From positions 146,796 through 210,795 of the forward strand of contig JXTB01000522.1 in NCBI GenBank assembly GCA_002914805.1: a stretch of 64,000 nucleotides of DNA. Reading direction: 5' to 3'. Shown here piece after piece: positions 1-10,537 of the stretch (its first letter is position 1; each line of letters starts with the position of its first letter). Source of the DNA: Parasponia andersonii (Eukaryota > Streptophyta > Magnoliopsida > Rosales > Cannabaceae). The notes beneath the pieces are model-generated. The model saw only the letters and a list, made by a program, of their open reading frames with translations, was not told the origin of the DNA and ran no database searches. A program made the translations under genes and the position numbers.

Positions 1-1146
1 AATAGGTGTTTCAGAGGTCATGTTGATTATTTCGGTTAAATAGGAAAAGCGAGCGAGGTAAGTAGTTTTTCTTAAATAATGTAATTTCGAGTGAAAATAT
101 ATTTTTTGCAAAATGAGTTTATCTATTGAAAGAATATTATTTTATTGAAATAGTCACTTTTTCTAAAAAGTATTATGAGTTTATTTGATAGTTATTTATA
201 CCAAGATATAGATCAAGTATATCAAATAGTTATTGAGCATTGTTATATAAAAATTATTTTGGAATGATTATACTAATATCATGAAAAAATTAAAATTGTT
301 TACGAACTGTTATTGTATATAAATGTGTTTTGAAACTCTCTTCAGTGACTATGTGGACCCATTCTACAGAGATTGTATGTGGACAGTAGATACCGGTAAA
401 CCTAGCTGCAGGGGTTAAATATAGTAAATATGGATCTAAGTACAAGAGTCAAATATAGTAAATGTGGACCGAGCTATAGGGGTCAAGTATAGTAAATGTG
501 AACCTAGTCACAAAGGTTAAATGTGGCCATAGTCACAAAAAACAGTTAAGAAGTACTTTGAAAGTGTTAATGATTATTGAATGAGACTTAATAGCAGATT
601 TTGAAAACATGCTTCCTATTTTTGTTAAATTGATTTTTCAAACAATCTCATTTGATCATCTTGAAAAGTATTAAGTTCTGAAATCAATTAAATTCTGAAA
701 AATATTCTTGAACCTTTTCACATGTATATATACTTGATCCAACTAGGTTAAGTTATTAGTTACTTACTGGGCTGGTAAGCTCACCCTTTTATTTTCCCTT
801 TGAGGATCATCAATAAATGAGTTGATCAAGGAGAAATTGTTAAATAGCACTTGAGATGTTTTGACATTCAGAAGTTGGTGCGGGAGATGTTTGTTGTAAC
901 TTATGGAGAAATTGTAAGGAATTGAAAGATTAATTAGTATGAATCCAATGATTATAGCTTTTCGTTTACAATATACATTTTGAATATTTGGAGATTTAGA
1001 GGAATTATTGAATTATACATGATTTATGAGTATTTATTGGAGATTAATTCTTCTCTATTTTTTGGATTATAGATAGATGTTTTGCATATTTATAAGGCTT
1101 TTCCTTATAGGTAGGTGGTGCACGTCCTCAGGAGTGGGACGTGACA
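1..1146 (+). mobile_element. 3' part of a probable LTR (Ty3/gypsy-like)
   Basis: The segment ends in GGGACGTGACA at 1136-1146, a terminus common in plant gypsy LTRs that close with CA. No coding frame of any length is present. Imperfect 33-34 bp repeats lie at about 400-535, each containing the core ATAGTAAAT. The start of the LTR is outside the window, so its length and the strand of the element are not certain. It sits about 760 bp beyond the last visible MVD exon. Seen: the terminal motif and the repeats. Inferred: LTR identity. Confidence 0.5.
400..535. repeat. 33-34 bp imperfect tandem repeat
   Basis: About three and a half copies of a unit containing GTCAAATATAGTAAATGTGG, starting near 412, 446 and 478, with a shorter fourth copy near 513. 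It lies inside the probable LTR. Confidence 0.6.
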
Positions 1147-1908
1147 CCTTCTACAAGCTACAACAACACAAAATTGTAGTCTGTTTTCATAACAACAATT
1201 TCCAAATCTCAACACGAATTTATGGACATTCATGATAACAACCATTTCACAGCCATCACCATGAACACAGTAACAAAAACTCATATAGCCTTTGTTGGAA
1301 GTCTGCTACGTTGTCAAAAACTTTGTTTTACTTTATTTGATAAACTCATATACATATTTAGAACCCATGAAGGCTATGTGAATGGTTGGTACTTCCAACA
1401 TTAGAAATACTGGACTTGGAAATTGTATGTGCATCAAAATTGAAAGTCGATAATTATTAGTAGAGAGAGAGAGAGAGAGAGAGAATGGTGGGGGGCTTGG
1501 GAAAAGATATGACGGCCAAAAAGCTCTTGTAGAAAGACAATTCAAGATTAGCACAAGTTTCAAAAATTACACTTCAACAAACAAGCTCATTAAACATTTT
1601 GCATTGATCATACAGACAAAACAATAGAGAAAGTGGGATCTTACTGCCCAAAAAAAGAAGTGAAGCATTAAGCACAATTAGTTGGAAAGGCCAGTCATCA
1701 TAGTACCTAAAGTAATAATCAAATCTAGGATTTCACTACCCAAAAAAAAAAAAAAAAAAAAAAAAAATGAGACAGTGCAAACAAACAAGCAACCGAAAGT
1801 CCAAGACAAAAAGTAGATGAGTTAAACAACGCAAGGAGAAAATCTGTCAAAAAACTTATAACAGGACAACATCATCACATGAAACTCATTCAAATAAAAG
1901 ATGCATAC
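1147..1908. other. Non-coding stretch between LTR and last visible MVD exon
   Basis: Contains a (GA)n microsatellite at about 1462-1484 and an A homopolymer at about 1742-1767. I looked on the minus strand for the next MVD exon, which in the family starts with a serine-rich loop (VSSRQKE-like), and did not find it. It is therefore either intron 5 or unrelated sequence. Confidence 0.6.
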
Positions 1909-3750
1909 CACAGCAACAATTATGACTAGATCATCCCAGTGTTTCTCATCTGCCAGTTGAACCGCAACACTGTCGCTTCCATTCTCATCCTTAAATATTC
2001 AAAACACGACATCGGTATAAATATTTAAAAATATGGATTGCTTTTCAATAGTAGAACATGAAGCAAACATACTTTTCCCATGATCCACTTCACAAATCCA
2101 CCATATAAGCTACGGCAAGCACTGCCTGAACCTTGCCTGTATGATAAAAAGAAATCTTAACATATGGCCACAAACTTCAACCAGCATTCCGAATATCTTT
2201 TTTAACAAGGAGATACTAAACTAGTTAAGCTGTACAATTGTACAAAGTCTATAAAACAAACTTAATGAGATAGGAATGGTCAAATTGGTAACATATGTAT
2301 TACAACATCAAAAATTGTAAAGAAAAGCTAACTACCATTATCCTGCAATATGATTGATCCCTAGGTTAGAAAGACAGAAGCAAATTTAGGTCATTAGAAA
2401 CCTAATAATGATGACAGATGCAAACTTCAAGAACCTTGAAATGAATTATAATATTGAAAAACAAAAAAAATTAGAAGGACCTTGCAATAGCCGAAAGCTT
2501 GCTCTGATCTTCATTCACATTCATTAACTTTGCAAGGGAAAAAACTGCAAGTAAAGGATAGAAAATTGGTCATAATGGGACATTTGAGTTTTATTTATAA
2601 AATTATAGCAACCAAACCAAATATATATTGTAGAAGCTGAAAATACAAATAATCAAATTACTCTAGAGGAAACAAAATAGTATTAAATAATCAAACAAAA
2701 TAGTAACCAAGTGAAAACTGGTTCCATACTGATTGAAACAATGCAGAACCAAATATCCTTTTTAAATCAAATTAATTGTACCTTACTACTTAAGATAAAA
2801 CAGTCAAAACTATGGTCCTATTAATTACAACTTGAAAAAAGAAAAAAGAAAAAAAAAACAACAACAACAACACTACCATGAAGGGAAAATAGGCCTTAAA
2901 TTGATATATTACCAAAACAAGCTAAACCAGCTGCAGAGGAAGCCAATCCAGCAGCAGTGGGGAAATTGTTGTACGAAGCAATGTGTACATGCAATTTTCC
3001 CCAGTCCTCCTTTGAAATCTTGATACCCTTTTCCTTGTCCTCAACATCACCACCACGACTACGAATTTCCCTTAGACAACTTTGAAACCTGCCTCCAGAA
3101 AGGGATATCTCCTAAACTAACCAGCAAAAGTGCCATGAATCAGCACAAGACCAAAAGGATCAGAGTTCATGGTAATACTAAGCTGGTAAATAAGACACAT
3201 TTTGATTTTACAAAAAATTCATTGTTTGACAAATAAAAAAATTCACCTCAACCAAGTTTTTAAAAAATAAACAAACAAACCAAAACCAAAAATTATTTCT
3301 CTGATCATGTTTCTGTGATTTCTGAAGCAAAATAATGGTAAAATATGATACTTTCTGTGAAATTCCACTACCCTCTCTCCAAGATATTCTCAACGAATAA
3401 AAGAAAAGATAAAACACCAAGAAAGTTCAATTCAATTATTAAAACATAGTCCTGTCTCTGCCGGAGCTAAAAACTAATCTATAATTGAACCCACAAACGA
3501 AATGTTTTGTCCATTCCATAATGTTCAATGTTGTTACCTCCTTCTCTAATTCACAATATCTTCGCAAAAGAATTAAGCATGAATTCAACACCAAGAAAAT
3601 TCAATTCCTCGATTGAGCCACATCAAATTCACCTCAAAATATATTAAATTCCACATTTCCATTTTGCACACCCCAATCTAACTATATAACCAAAAGTTTC
3701 GAAAGCTGACTATATTTCTAATATACTTCTCTACATCCAACAAGCCGAAA

Positions 3751-3784
<34 letters not shown>

Positions 3785-4400
3785 TAATAATGATTAAATG
3801 GAGCGGAATCCGCTATATCTTAAAGGTATTGATAGAAGTTGCTACTATTGCCTAAAACAGAACATTCCTCAGGTCCAAAGAATAAACTTTAACAGCAAAC
3901 ACACATCTAAATTTCCTATTTTCACGTATTTTCCCGGGAAACAAACACAGACAAAGAAAATCAAAAAGCATGAAAAAAAAAACGATCATTCATAGAGCGA
4001 AGTCCGCTTTATCTGAAAGGTACTGATAGAAGCAGGGCACCATTGATAGTCCAAAGTAATAAACTTTTCCAGCAAACACACGTCTAAACTTCCTTCTCAC
4101 GCACTTTCCCGGGAAACAAACAGAAACTATCAAAAAAAAAAAAAAAACCAAAAATTTAAAAAACGATGAAATAATTCAATTGACCTTGCCGTTGAGCCAC
4201 ATCCGATCTTGTCGAAAGGTGGGACTGACAGCGACAGTGGTGGTGGTACAGAGGTGATCAGGATCAAGGGTGACGCTGATACTGTCATTAACGGGCAAGA
4301 TCAACTTCTCGTCTCTCTTACCCCAATACTTGATGACTGCGATGTTGGTTGGTGTACGGGCAGTCGCCAAGAGCACCCACTTCTGCGACTCATCCGCCAT
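1909..4400 (-). CDS. MVD: Diphosphomevalonate decarboxylase, N-terminal five exons (partial)
   Basis: This enzyme makes isopentenyl diphosphate from mevalonate 5-diphosphate using ATP, the last step of the cytosolic/peroxisomal mevalonate pathway. Visible exons on the minus strand are 4185-4400, 2913-3111, 2481-2544, 2073-2136 and 1909-1989. All are bounded by GT-AG and keep one frame, giving about 208 residues. Exon 1 carries [15 protein letters not shown], the family substrate-site signature. Exon 2 carries [15 protein letters not shown], the GHMP-kinase ATP loop. Exons 3-4 carry the [10 protein letters not shown] segment. The start ATG at 4400 matches the usual N-terminus. The family protein is about 415-420 residues, so the C-terminal half, with the catalytic Asp, is missing. 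Exon 5 ends at a normal donor, after which only non-coding DNA and an LTR follow. Either intron 5 hosts a retrotransposon and the gene continues off the left edge, or this is a truncated copy. Confidence 0.9.
3797..4136. repeat. Tandem duplication inside MVD intron 1
   Basis: Two diverged direct copies of about 150-170 bp, at about 3797-3968 and 3992-4136. Both contain a GAGCG-AATCCGCT-like start, a GGTA(T/C)TGATAGAAG segment, CAGCAAACACAC and CCCGGGAAACAAACA. An (ATA)n run precedes the first copy at 3763-3791. Confidence 0.75.
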
Positions 4401-4570
4401 TGCTGAGACCTTCTAAAGCTATTTTCTTTTTCTTTTCTTTTTTTTTTCCCTGAGAGAAAAAACAAACAAAAGGGGTTGAGATTTTCCCGGAAAGTGAGAG
4501 AGAAAAAGAGGGAAATGGATCTGAGTTTTAAGAGCAGAGTGACTCAGTTGAGGTTCCCTTTGCTGAAGTT

Positions 4571-4583
4571 TTATTATATAAAT
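4571..4583 (-). promoter_or_regulatory. Probable TATA box of MVD
   Basis: On the minus strand the sequence reads TTTATATAATAA about 170 bp upstream of the MVD ATG. That spacing fits a 5' UTR of roughly 140 bases. A CT-rich stretch, typical of plant leaders, lies between it and the start codon. Confidence 0.5.
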
Positions 4584-4590
4584 GGATTGA

Positions 4591-5103
4591 CAAGAAGGAA
4601 AGAGACAAATGGTGGCATAAGTTTATGTATGTATGCTGTTCATAGTTGAATATTTTTGAGAGAGAGAGAGAGTACCACTCTCTAAGTGCTATTTCCATTT
4701 TTCATAATTGGTGAAAATAAATATTTTTTTTTGCGCGAGACACTAATAAATAGTAATAATTACTAAAATAAAATTGATACCTATTGTCTCACATCAAAAA
4801 GTTCAGTAAAATAATATCCAGAGTTGGCTGCCTGGCTAATAAGCCTAATATTAATCAGCACCATTCATAAATACAATAGAATTGCCTCAATAATACATAT
4901 TACTTGTTTAGCAATAGTTTACTTAGCTTTCTAGGTTTACGTTTATGTTTATGATGATAAATTAGCATTTTTATTCACTAACTTTAATCTGTCGCTTTAA
5001 CCAAAAGAAAAGGTTACAAGGCAATTCAATTCTAAAATGTATCCTGCCGAGCAGAAAAAATTTCTAAAGTGTATCCTTCAAAAATAAATATGTGAAAAAA
5101 AAA
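4591..5103. other. Intergenic, AT-rich
   Basis: Upstream region of MVD with a (GA)n run at about 4657-4673. I see no gene. Confidence 0.6.
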
Positions 5104-5567
5104 GAGGATAATCCCAAAACCACCCCTCTATTATGGCTATATATCATTTAAAAAAAACTCATATCCCAAAAAAAAAACCCAAAAATACTACATTTATTTT
5201 TCAAAATAGAAAAAAAGTGTACCTACGTACTTTTTTGGAAAAAAAAAATTAACTAATTTATTTTCTAAAATGACAATAATGTCCTTGAGATATTAAAACC
5301 CAAATTAACTCTTCTAAAAGGAAAGTATGTAAAAAGAACATTATAAAAAGAATAACAATCTTTCTTGAAAAAAAAAATACTTTTTATATTATAAAAAATT
5401 GCAATTTTCTTGTTTTCTTCAGAATAAAAATAATTATATGATAAAGTATTTGTGAGTTTGACCAAAAGAGCACAAAGGTAATATTATTTTTCTGCTTTCA
5501 AAAATAGAGGAACAGAGATTTTTACAGTATTTAACTATAATAGAACGGGTGTTTTTGCGATTAACTC
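5104..5567. mobile_element. MITE-like element with imperfect terminal inverted repeats
   Basis: The left end GAGGATAATCCCAAAACCACCC (5104 onward, positions given rather than full text) is matched, inverted, by the right end at about 5531-5567, which reads ACGGGTGTTTTTGCGATTAA near its terminus. The inverted match covers about 35 bp at roughly three quarters identity. The interior is AT-rich with no coding frame. Superfamily and target duplication are not clear. Confidence 0.5.
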
Positions 5568-7639
5568 AAAAATAAATAAATAAATGAAATGCCAAATATA
5601 TTGTTTACTATACTTCTATTCCTATTTTTCTAGAGAAATTCAACAAACAGAGAACTTATAGTAATGATAATAATAGTATCTTATGTGCATGAGAGAGAGA
5701 GAGAGAGAGAGATGCTACTATTTTTATGTTGTCTTACTCTGGCAATATGATTTGAATAATTCAAGGTTTGGTAAAAGCTGATTTTAATATTGACCAAATT
5801 TTGTGAAGTATAGGATACGGCAATGTGTTAGAGATGCCAATTTTATGCACTTCAAAGAAATATACAAAATAGGTTCATGTGCTACAGTGTAATTAAGGTA
5901 TCAAGTCTAGCATATTCTCATTGAACAATGCCATTAATCTCATATAGGTATAATGGCGTGAGACTCATGTAACTCCATAATTCTTCATCTAACAACATTG
6001 ACATGTTAAACATTACTTTAATTGGGCTATTAATTTTCGTTTCAAATGACGTTTTATTATCTATGCTAATATACAGTAATTCATTCTCATTTCCCAGTAG
6101 TATTAGTAAGACTTTTACATTGGTCTATATTGTCATGTGCCAAGCTAGATCTTTTTGCCACTAGTTAATTATATGATATTGACTTTAATTTGTATTTTTT
6201 TTTTAATTTCTATAGTATTATAGGTTTGGATATATTTTCATTTTGTATTTTTTTATTTTTTAAAATAAAAAATAGATTTTTTAAACAAATTATTGATAAC
6301 ATCTTAACCTTTCATTTCATTAAAAAGAAAAGAAAAACATGAGCGTGAATAAACTGTATTAAAATCTGAAAGTCACCGCGTGCAGTCAACATGAGCATGC
6401 CGCACACTTGACCACGCTTGGTCTTGGTCCATCTGTTTTTCTATACTATATACTAGTTTTTCAGATACTAGTTTATTATTTATTTATTTATTTTAAGATA
6501 TTTACCGCTTTTTGCTTTTTTTTTTTAATAATAAAAAATATTAAATGCATTCTGTTTTTTATTCTCTTTTATGTTCTTTAGTTTCATTATTTAACAAGTA
6601 AATTTTATTATTCAGTTTACTATTTTAATAATATAAAATAAAATATTTCTATAATTCTTCTTTTATAAAATCCATGCACAAGCAGATTCTAATTAAATTT
6701 TTAATTTTATATATATATATGAATAGTATATGACATATTCATGAGAATAGTATTGCTAACTAGTACAAGTATGTGTCGTTGATTGAAACAACATTTGCAA
6801 CTGAGGTGACCATATATCCAACTATAGCACTGACGATTTCCTATCTTAAAAAAAGAATATTATAAGTCACTTGATAAAGAAGTTTTGAAGTCACTAAATA
6901 TATTTCTGTTAAGGAGAAGTTAACTAACAGGTGAAAATTTAAGGGTTCATTCAGTAACATTTTTAATCGTTATTTTCTATTTTTGGAAGCAAAAAAGAAG
7001 AATGAAGATCTTATCGAACGATATCTTGATAAGTAAAAATAAATATTGGTTTTTACTTCCAAGCAGAAGTGTCAATTGTGATTTCTAGTACATAGAAGAT
7101 GATAATTTGTAATTTGTAGTCCAAAAGAAACCAATATAAAATATCTTCCACTGATGACAGTTTACCAATGTTGAATTAGATAAATAAATAAATAAATATC
7201 TACCAAATGTTCTCCCTTTTTGTATCCTCAATTTTATGAACATAAAAACCGGCTCATATTTCAGAGTTGGGAGGCTAAAAGAATATAAGACTTTACCAAC
7301 CATGCATGTGTGTCTTCACTAAGCAAGTCGTCTCCATAGTCCATAGTCAGACATTATGTGCACAAGTCAAATGAATACTAATGAAACCAAACCAATTATT
7401 TTCTATAGTCAAAATATAGCGGCCTAAATTTTTTGAGTTTATTTGACTATCACTCCAAATTAAATAATTTACATACACATTTATAAACCAACTTACAAGG
7501 AGAATATCTTAAAAATAATAATATTAGGTTTTTGCCTAATTTTGGGGTTTATAACATTTGAGCTGATAAAGTACCCAAATATGGAGCAACTTTCGAATGG
7601 GATTAAAAATAAGAACCAACTGAAGGATCTCATTATGAG
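5568..7639. other. Intergenic, AT-rich
   Basis: Holds a (GA)n run at about 5692-5712, an (AT)n run near 6709-6720 and T-rich tracts around 6190-6260 and 6510-6530. No coding frame with family resemblance is seen. Confidence 0.6.
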
Positions 7640-8535
7640 ATTAAAACAATTCATTGCCAGTGACGTTATGCCATTTTGTATGTTATTAAGGGTAAAAGTT
7701 CTTAACAAAATACAGGCTAGAGTACCTCGAATGATAGATAGGCCGAGATCTGTAAACAATATAATAATAGTCCAGCCAAAACTTATTGGTATTTGGCTAC
7801 TTAACACTCCTCCATATATTGATTCAGAACTGTCACTTAATCCTAATAGAGGGCCATACGAGAGTCTGCTTGGACATCGCTAACATAATTTGGTGTTTAC
7901 CAATTGTCACTCTGTGATACAAACTGGCTGGCTTTCAGTAACTTAAGAAAATTGTTTCATAAAGAGGAAGAGTAGATCATCTATTCTTTTGCAGTTTTCT
8001 TAAAATACATAATTAAAACTGTGGTATTTGAAGCTAGATCTACAAAATGAAATATTTAGGTTGCCAATTCCAGAGGAAATGCCACGAAATTCATCATTCG
8101 GCAGCAATACATGGTAATGTTATTTGTACTTCCCTAAATATTATAATTAGGTGCAAATTTTTTTTTTTTTAATAAAAAAGTGGAACTTAATTAATGACCA
8201 TCACTTACTAATTTTGAACCTCTGAATCCACAAATTCACACACACATCTCTCAAACCTTAGACCAACTGAACTAGCTCTAATTGATATATTAGCTGCAAG
8301 TTAAATCTATACTATTCAATGAGTAAGTGAAATAGATTAAAATTTTCATAAATATTTAATCTAATGTTACTTTTCGCCAAAAATTCATGTACATAGCTTG
8401 CTCAAAATTTCTCTCTCCATAAAGTACCAAGATTGTCATCATTCACTAAATACATCCACAAATTCAGGATATTTATCAAAATCTGAAGATATTTGTGGAT
8501 ATTTATCAAAATCTGAAGATACATCTACGAGAATA
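7640..8535 (+). repeat. Duplicate copy of the PPR-PELP1 intergenic region plus the end of PELP1
   Basis: Matches 13836-14910 in the same orientation. Shared blocks include AGATCTGTAAACAA (7749; 13993), GCCACGAAATTC (8079; 14598) and TACATAGCTTGCTCAAAATT (8391; 14765). The block at about 8450-8500 corresponds to the last codons of PELP1 (CATCCACAA-TTC-GGATATT at 8453; compare 14871). The copy carries a small local tandem duplication at about 8468-8522. It diverges by several substitutions and indels, so it is not a recent copy. Confidence 0.75.
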
Positions 8536-10051
8536 ATTTTGATGAAATGTCGATAAAGAATCCAATTTCATGGAATGCAATTATTTCAGGATATTGTTCA
8601 ATATAAGAGAATGGGTATAGCAAGAGAATTGTTTGAGGCAATGCCACGTAGGTAGGGGTAAGCACAGTGTAAGTAGATTAGGCAGTACTATGTGAAAATA
8701 CTTAACTAAACCGTAAAGTACGACAGAATGAAATTCTTAACTAATACAATTTAAAAAAAAAAAAAAACATTCCTAACTGAACTAAACTACACCGCATTAT
8801 ACGGTTTGGTGCGGTGAATTCTTAATAAATTTGAGCTAAATTGAAAAAATAATATTCAAAAAACATACAAAAATAAGGTGAGTTGATTATTTTTTTTTCA
8901 ATTCTTGTACTGCAGAAAAATATGGTTTCTTAAATAGTTCTTAACAAATATCATTTTAAAAAATAATAATTGATAACTAATAACCAAAGACATTTAGAAA
9001 TAAATGATGAACGGTAACCAATAATAGATTTCAAACATTGATAAAAAATGGTAGCTTTCTAAAACCACTACAAAAATTACATTTTTCTAAAAGAAAAAGT
9101 GGTATGGGAGTTGGAGAAAAAAGCATGATAAATCATATTTTTCAAAATCTTTTCAAAAATTGCGTGGGGCCAAATTTCCCCAAGTTATCACTACTAAAAG
9201 AAAAACACTTAAAAATAAACACAACATTGAAAATATTCAAGAAAGTCCTATAATCATACTTGTCTAATCAAGATATTAATAATATACAACCCAATCTAAA
9301 TAAATTTAAACAAAAATATCTAAAATTCAAATATTTAAATATCCTAAAATATATTAGACTTTAGTTTCTAACTTATATATACTATTACATAAATGTAAAT
9401 TCATCTATAAGACTATTTTTAAAATTAGTATATACATTTAATGTAGTATTATTAATTACGGAAATAAAAATCTTATTCCGCATTTCAAACCACGTTACGA
9501 CGGGAGAGAAAAATGAGACCCCAAATCACACACCACACTGCACGTATGAGTTTGATCTGGACGGTGGAGCAGAAATCTGCTCAACCTTACACATAGCAAT
9601 GTCAGTGCAATGTCAGTTCCTGCAATACAATGCTCACTGGATATGCTCAGAGTAGTGATGTTGCCCAAGCAAGATTTATCTTTGATCAATTGCCCCAACG
9701 CGATTCCATCTCTTGGGCAGCTATGATTGCTGGCTATGCTAAAAATGGCCACGCTGATGAGGCTTTACAGTTATTTGTGGAGATGTAAAGAGAAGGCGAA
9801 AGGTTAACTAGGTCTTCTTATAACCGTGCTTTGAGCACTTGTGCTGAGATTGTTGCTCTAGATTTGAGAAAGTAATTGCACAGACGACTGGTAAAAGCAG
9901 GATTTGAAAGTAGATGCTATGTAGGGAATACACTACTTGTAATGTATTCTAAATGTGGAAGCATGGAAGAAGCATATGATGTGTTTGAAGAGATACAACA
10001 AAAGGATATAGTCTCATGGAACACGATGATTGTGGGCTATGCAAGACAAAT
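8536..10051 (+). pseudogene. PPR pseudogene, split by a hAT-like insertion
   Basis: Two pieces, 8536-8652 and 9590-10051, read on the plus strand as diverged copies of the middle of the PPR gene at 10538-13123. The first piece contains the [12 protein letters not shown] motif. The second contains [32 protein letters not shown] and [14 protein letters not shown]. In-frame stops occur in both pieces, for example after YCSI and after the LFVEM segment. The element at 8653-9589 interrupts a single PPR motif. The copy breaks off at about 10051, after the equivalent of GYAR in the intact gene. Its orientation is inverted relative to the adjacent duplicated intergenic DNA. Confidence 0.85.
8653..9589. 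mobile_element. Non-autonomous hAT-like transposon
   Basis: The ends are TAGGGGTAAGCA (8653) and, inverted, TAAGGTTGAGCA (9589), matching at 9 of 12 positions. They resemble the TAGGGGTGAGCA termini of plant hAT elements. Flanks are CACGTAGG (8645-8652) and CACATAGC (9590-9597), a diverged 8 bp duplication as expected for hAT. The target is identified independently, because joining the flanks restores the alignment to the PPR gene. Subterminal GGTTTGGTGCGGT lies at about 8801. No transposase frame is seen in 937 bp. Confidence 0.75.
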
Positions 10052-10537
10052 GGAGAATTCCTCATTTTCTCAAAGCACCTGAATTTACTATATTGTTTAA
10101 AAGCTGCAACATGGAGATTTCCAATGGATGGAATATAATGGCAATGGTAGATATACAATATACAATATACAGCTGCAGTGTTTATTTACAAGGGTATAGT
10201 AGAAGACAAAAATTAATTGCTTTGTTTTCACCTTCAAAACAAAAGATATAAATGAATACATAAACTAACAAAATGGCAGACCTCTCGCTTGTTAGTCTTT
10301 TGGTAGGATGCAATTTAGCATTCTAGGAGAAAACTTCAACTCTTCACCTTCATCTGCAATTAGTCATAGCGTTATTTTATCTAAATATTTCTGAAGGATT
10401 TTTTTTGGTTATATTCTCTTAATCCTTAACCAAATGAGTAGGACTTTCATTCTTGTATTGCATGTAAAAAAAAACTTCCAACCAATTTGAACTCAGCTAA
10501 TTCTAGTCTCAGTTTTTTTGCAGTAAATTTCATTAGT
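10052..10537. other. Intergenic and probable PPR 3' UTR
   Basis: Beyond the duplicate's breakpoint the sequence no longer matches the PPR gene. The part next to 10538 is likely the 3' UTR of the minus-strand PPR gene. No other gene is seen. Confidence 0.5.
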
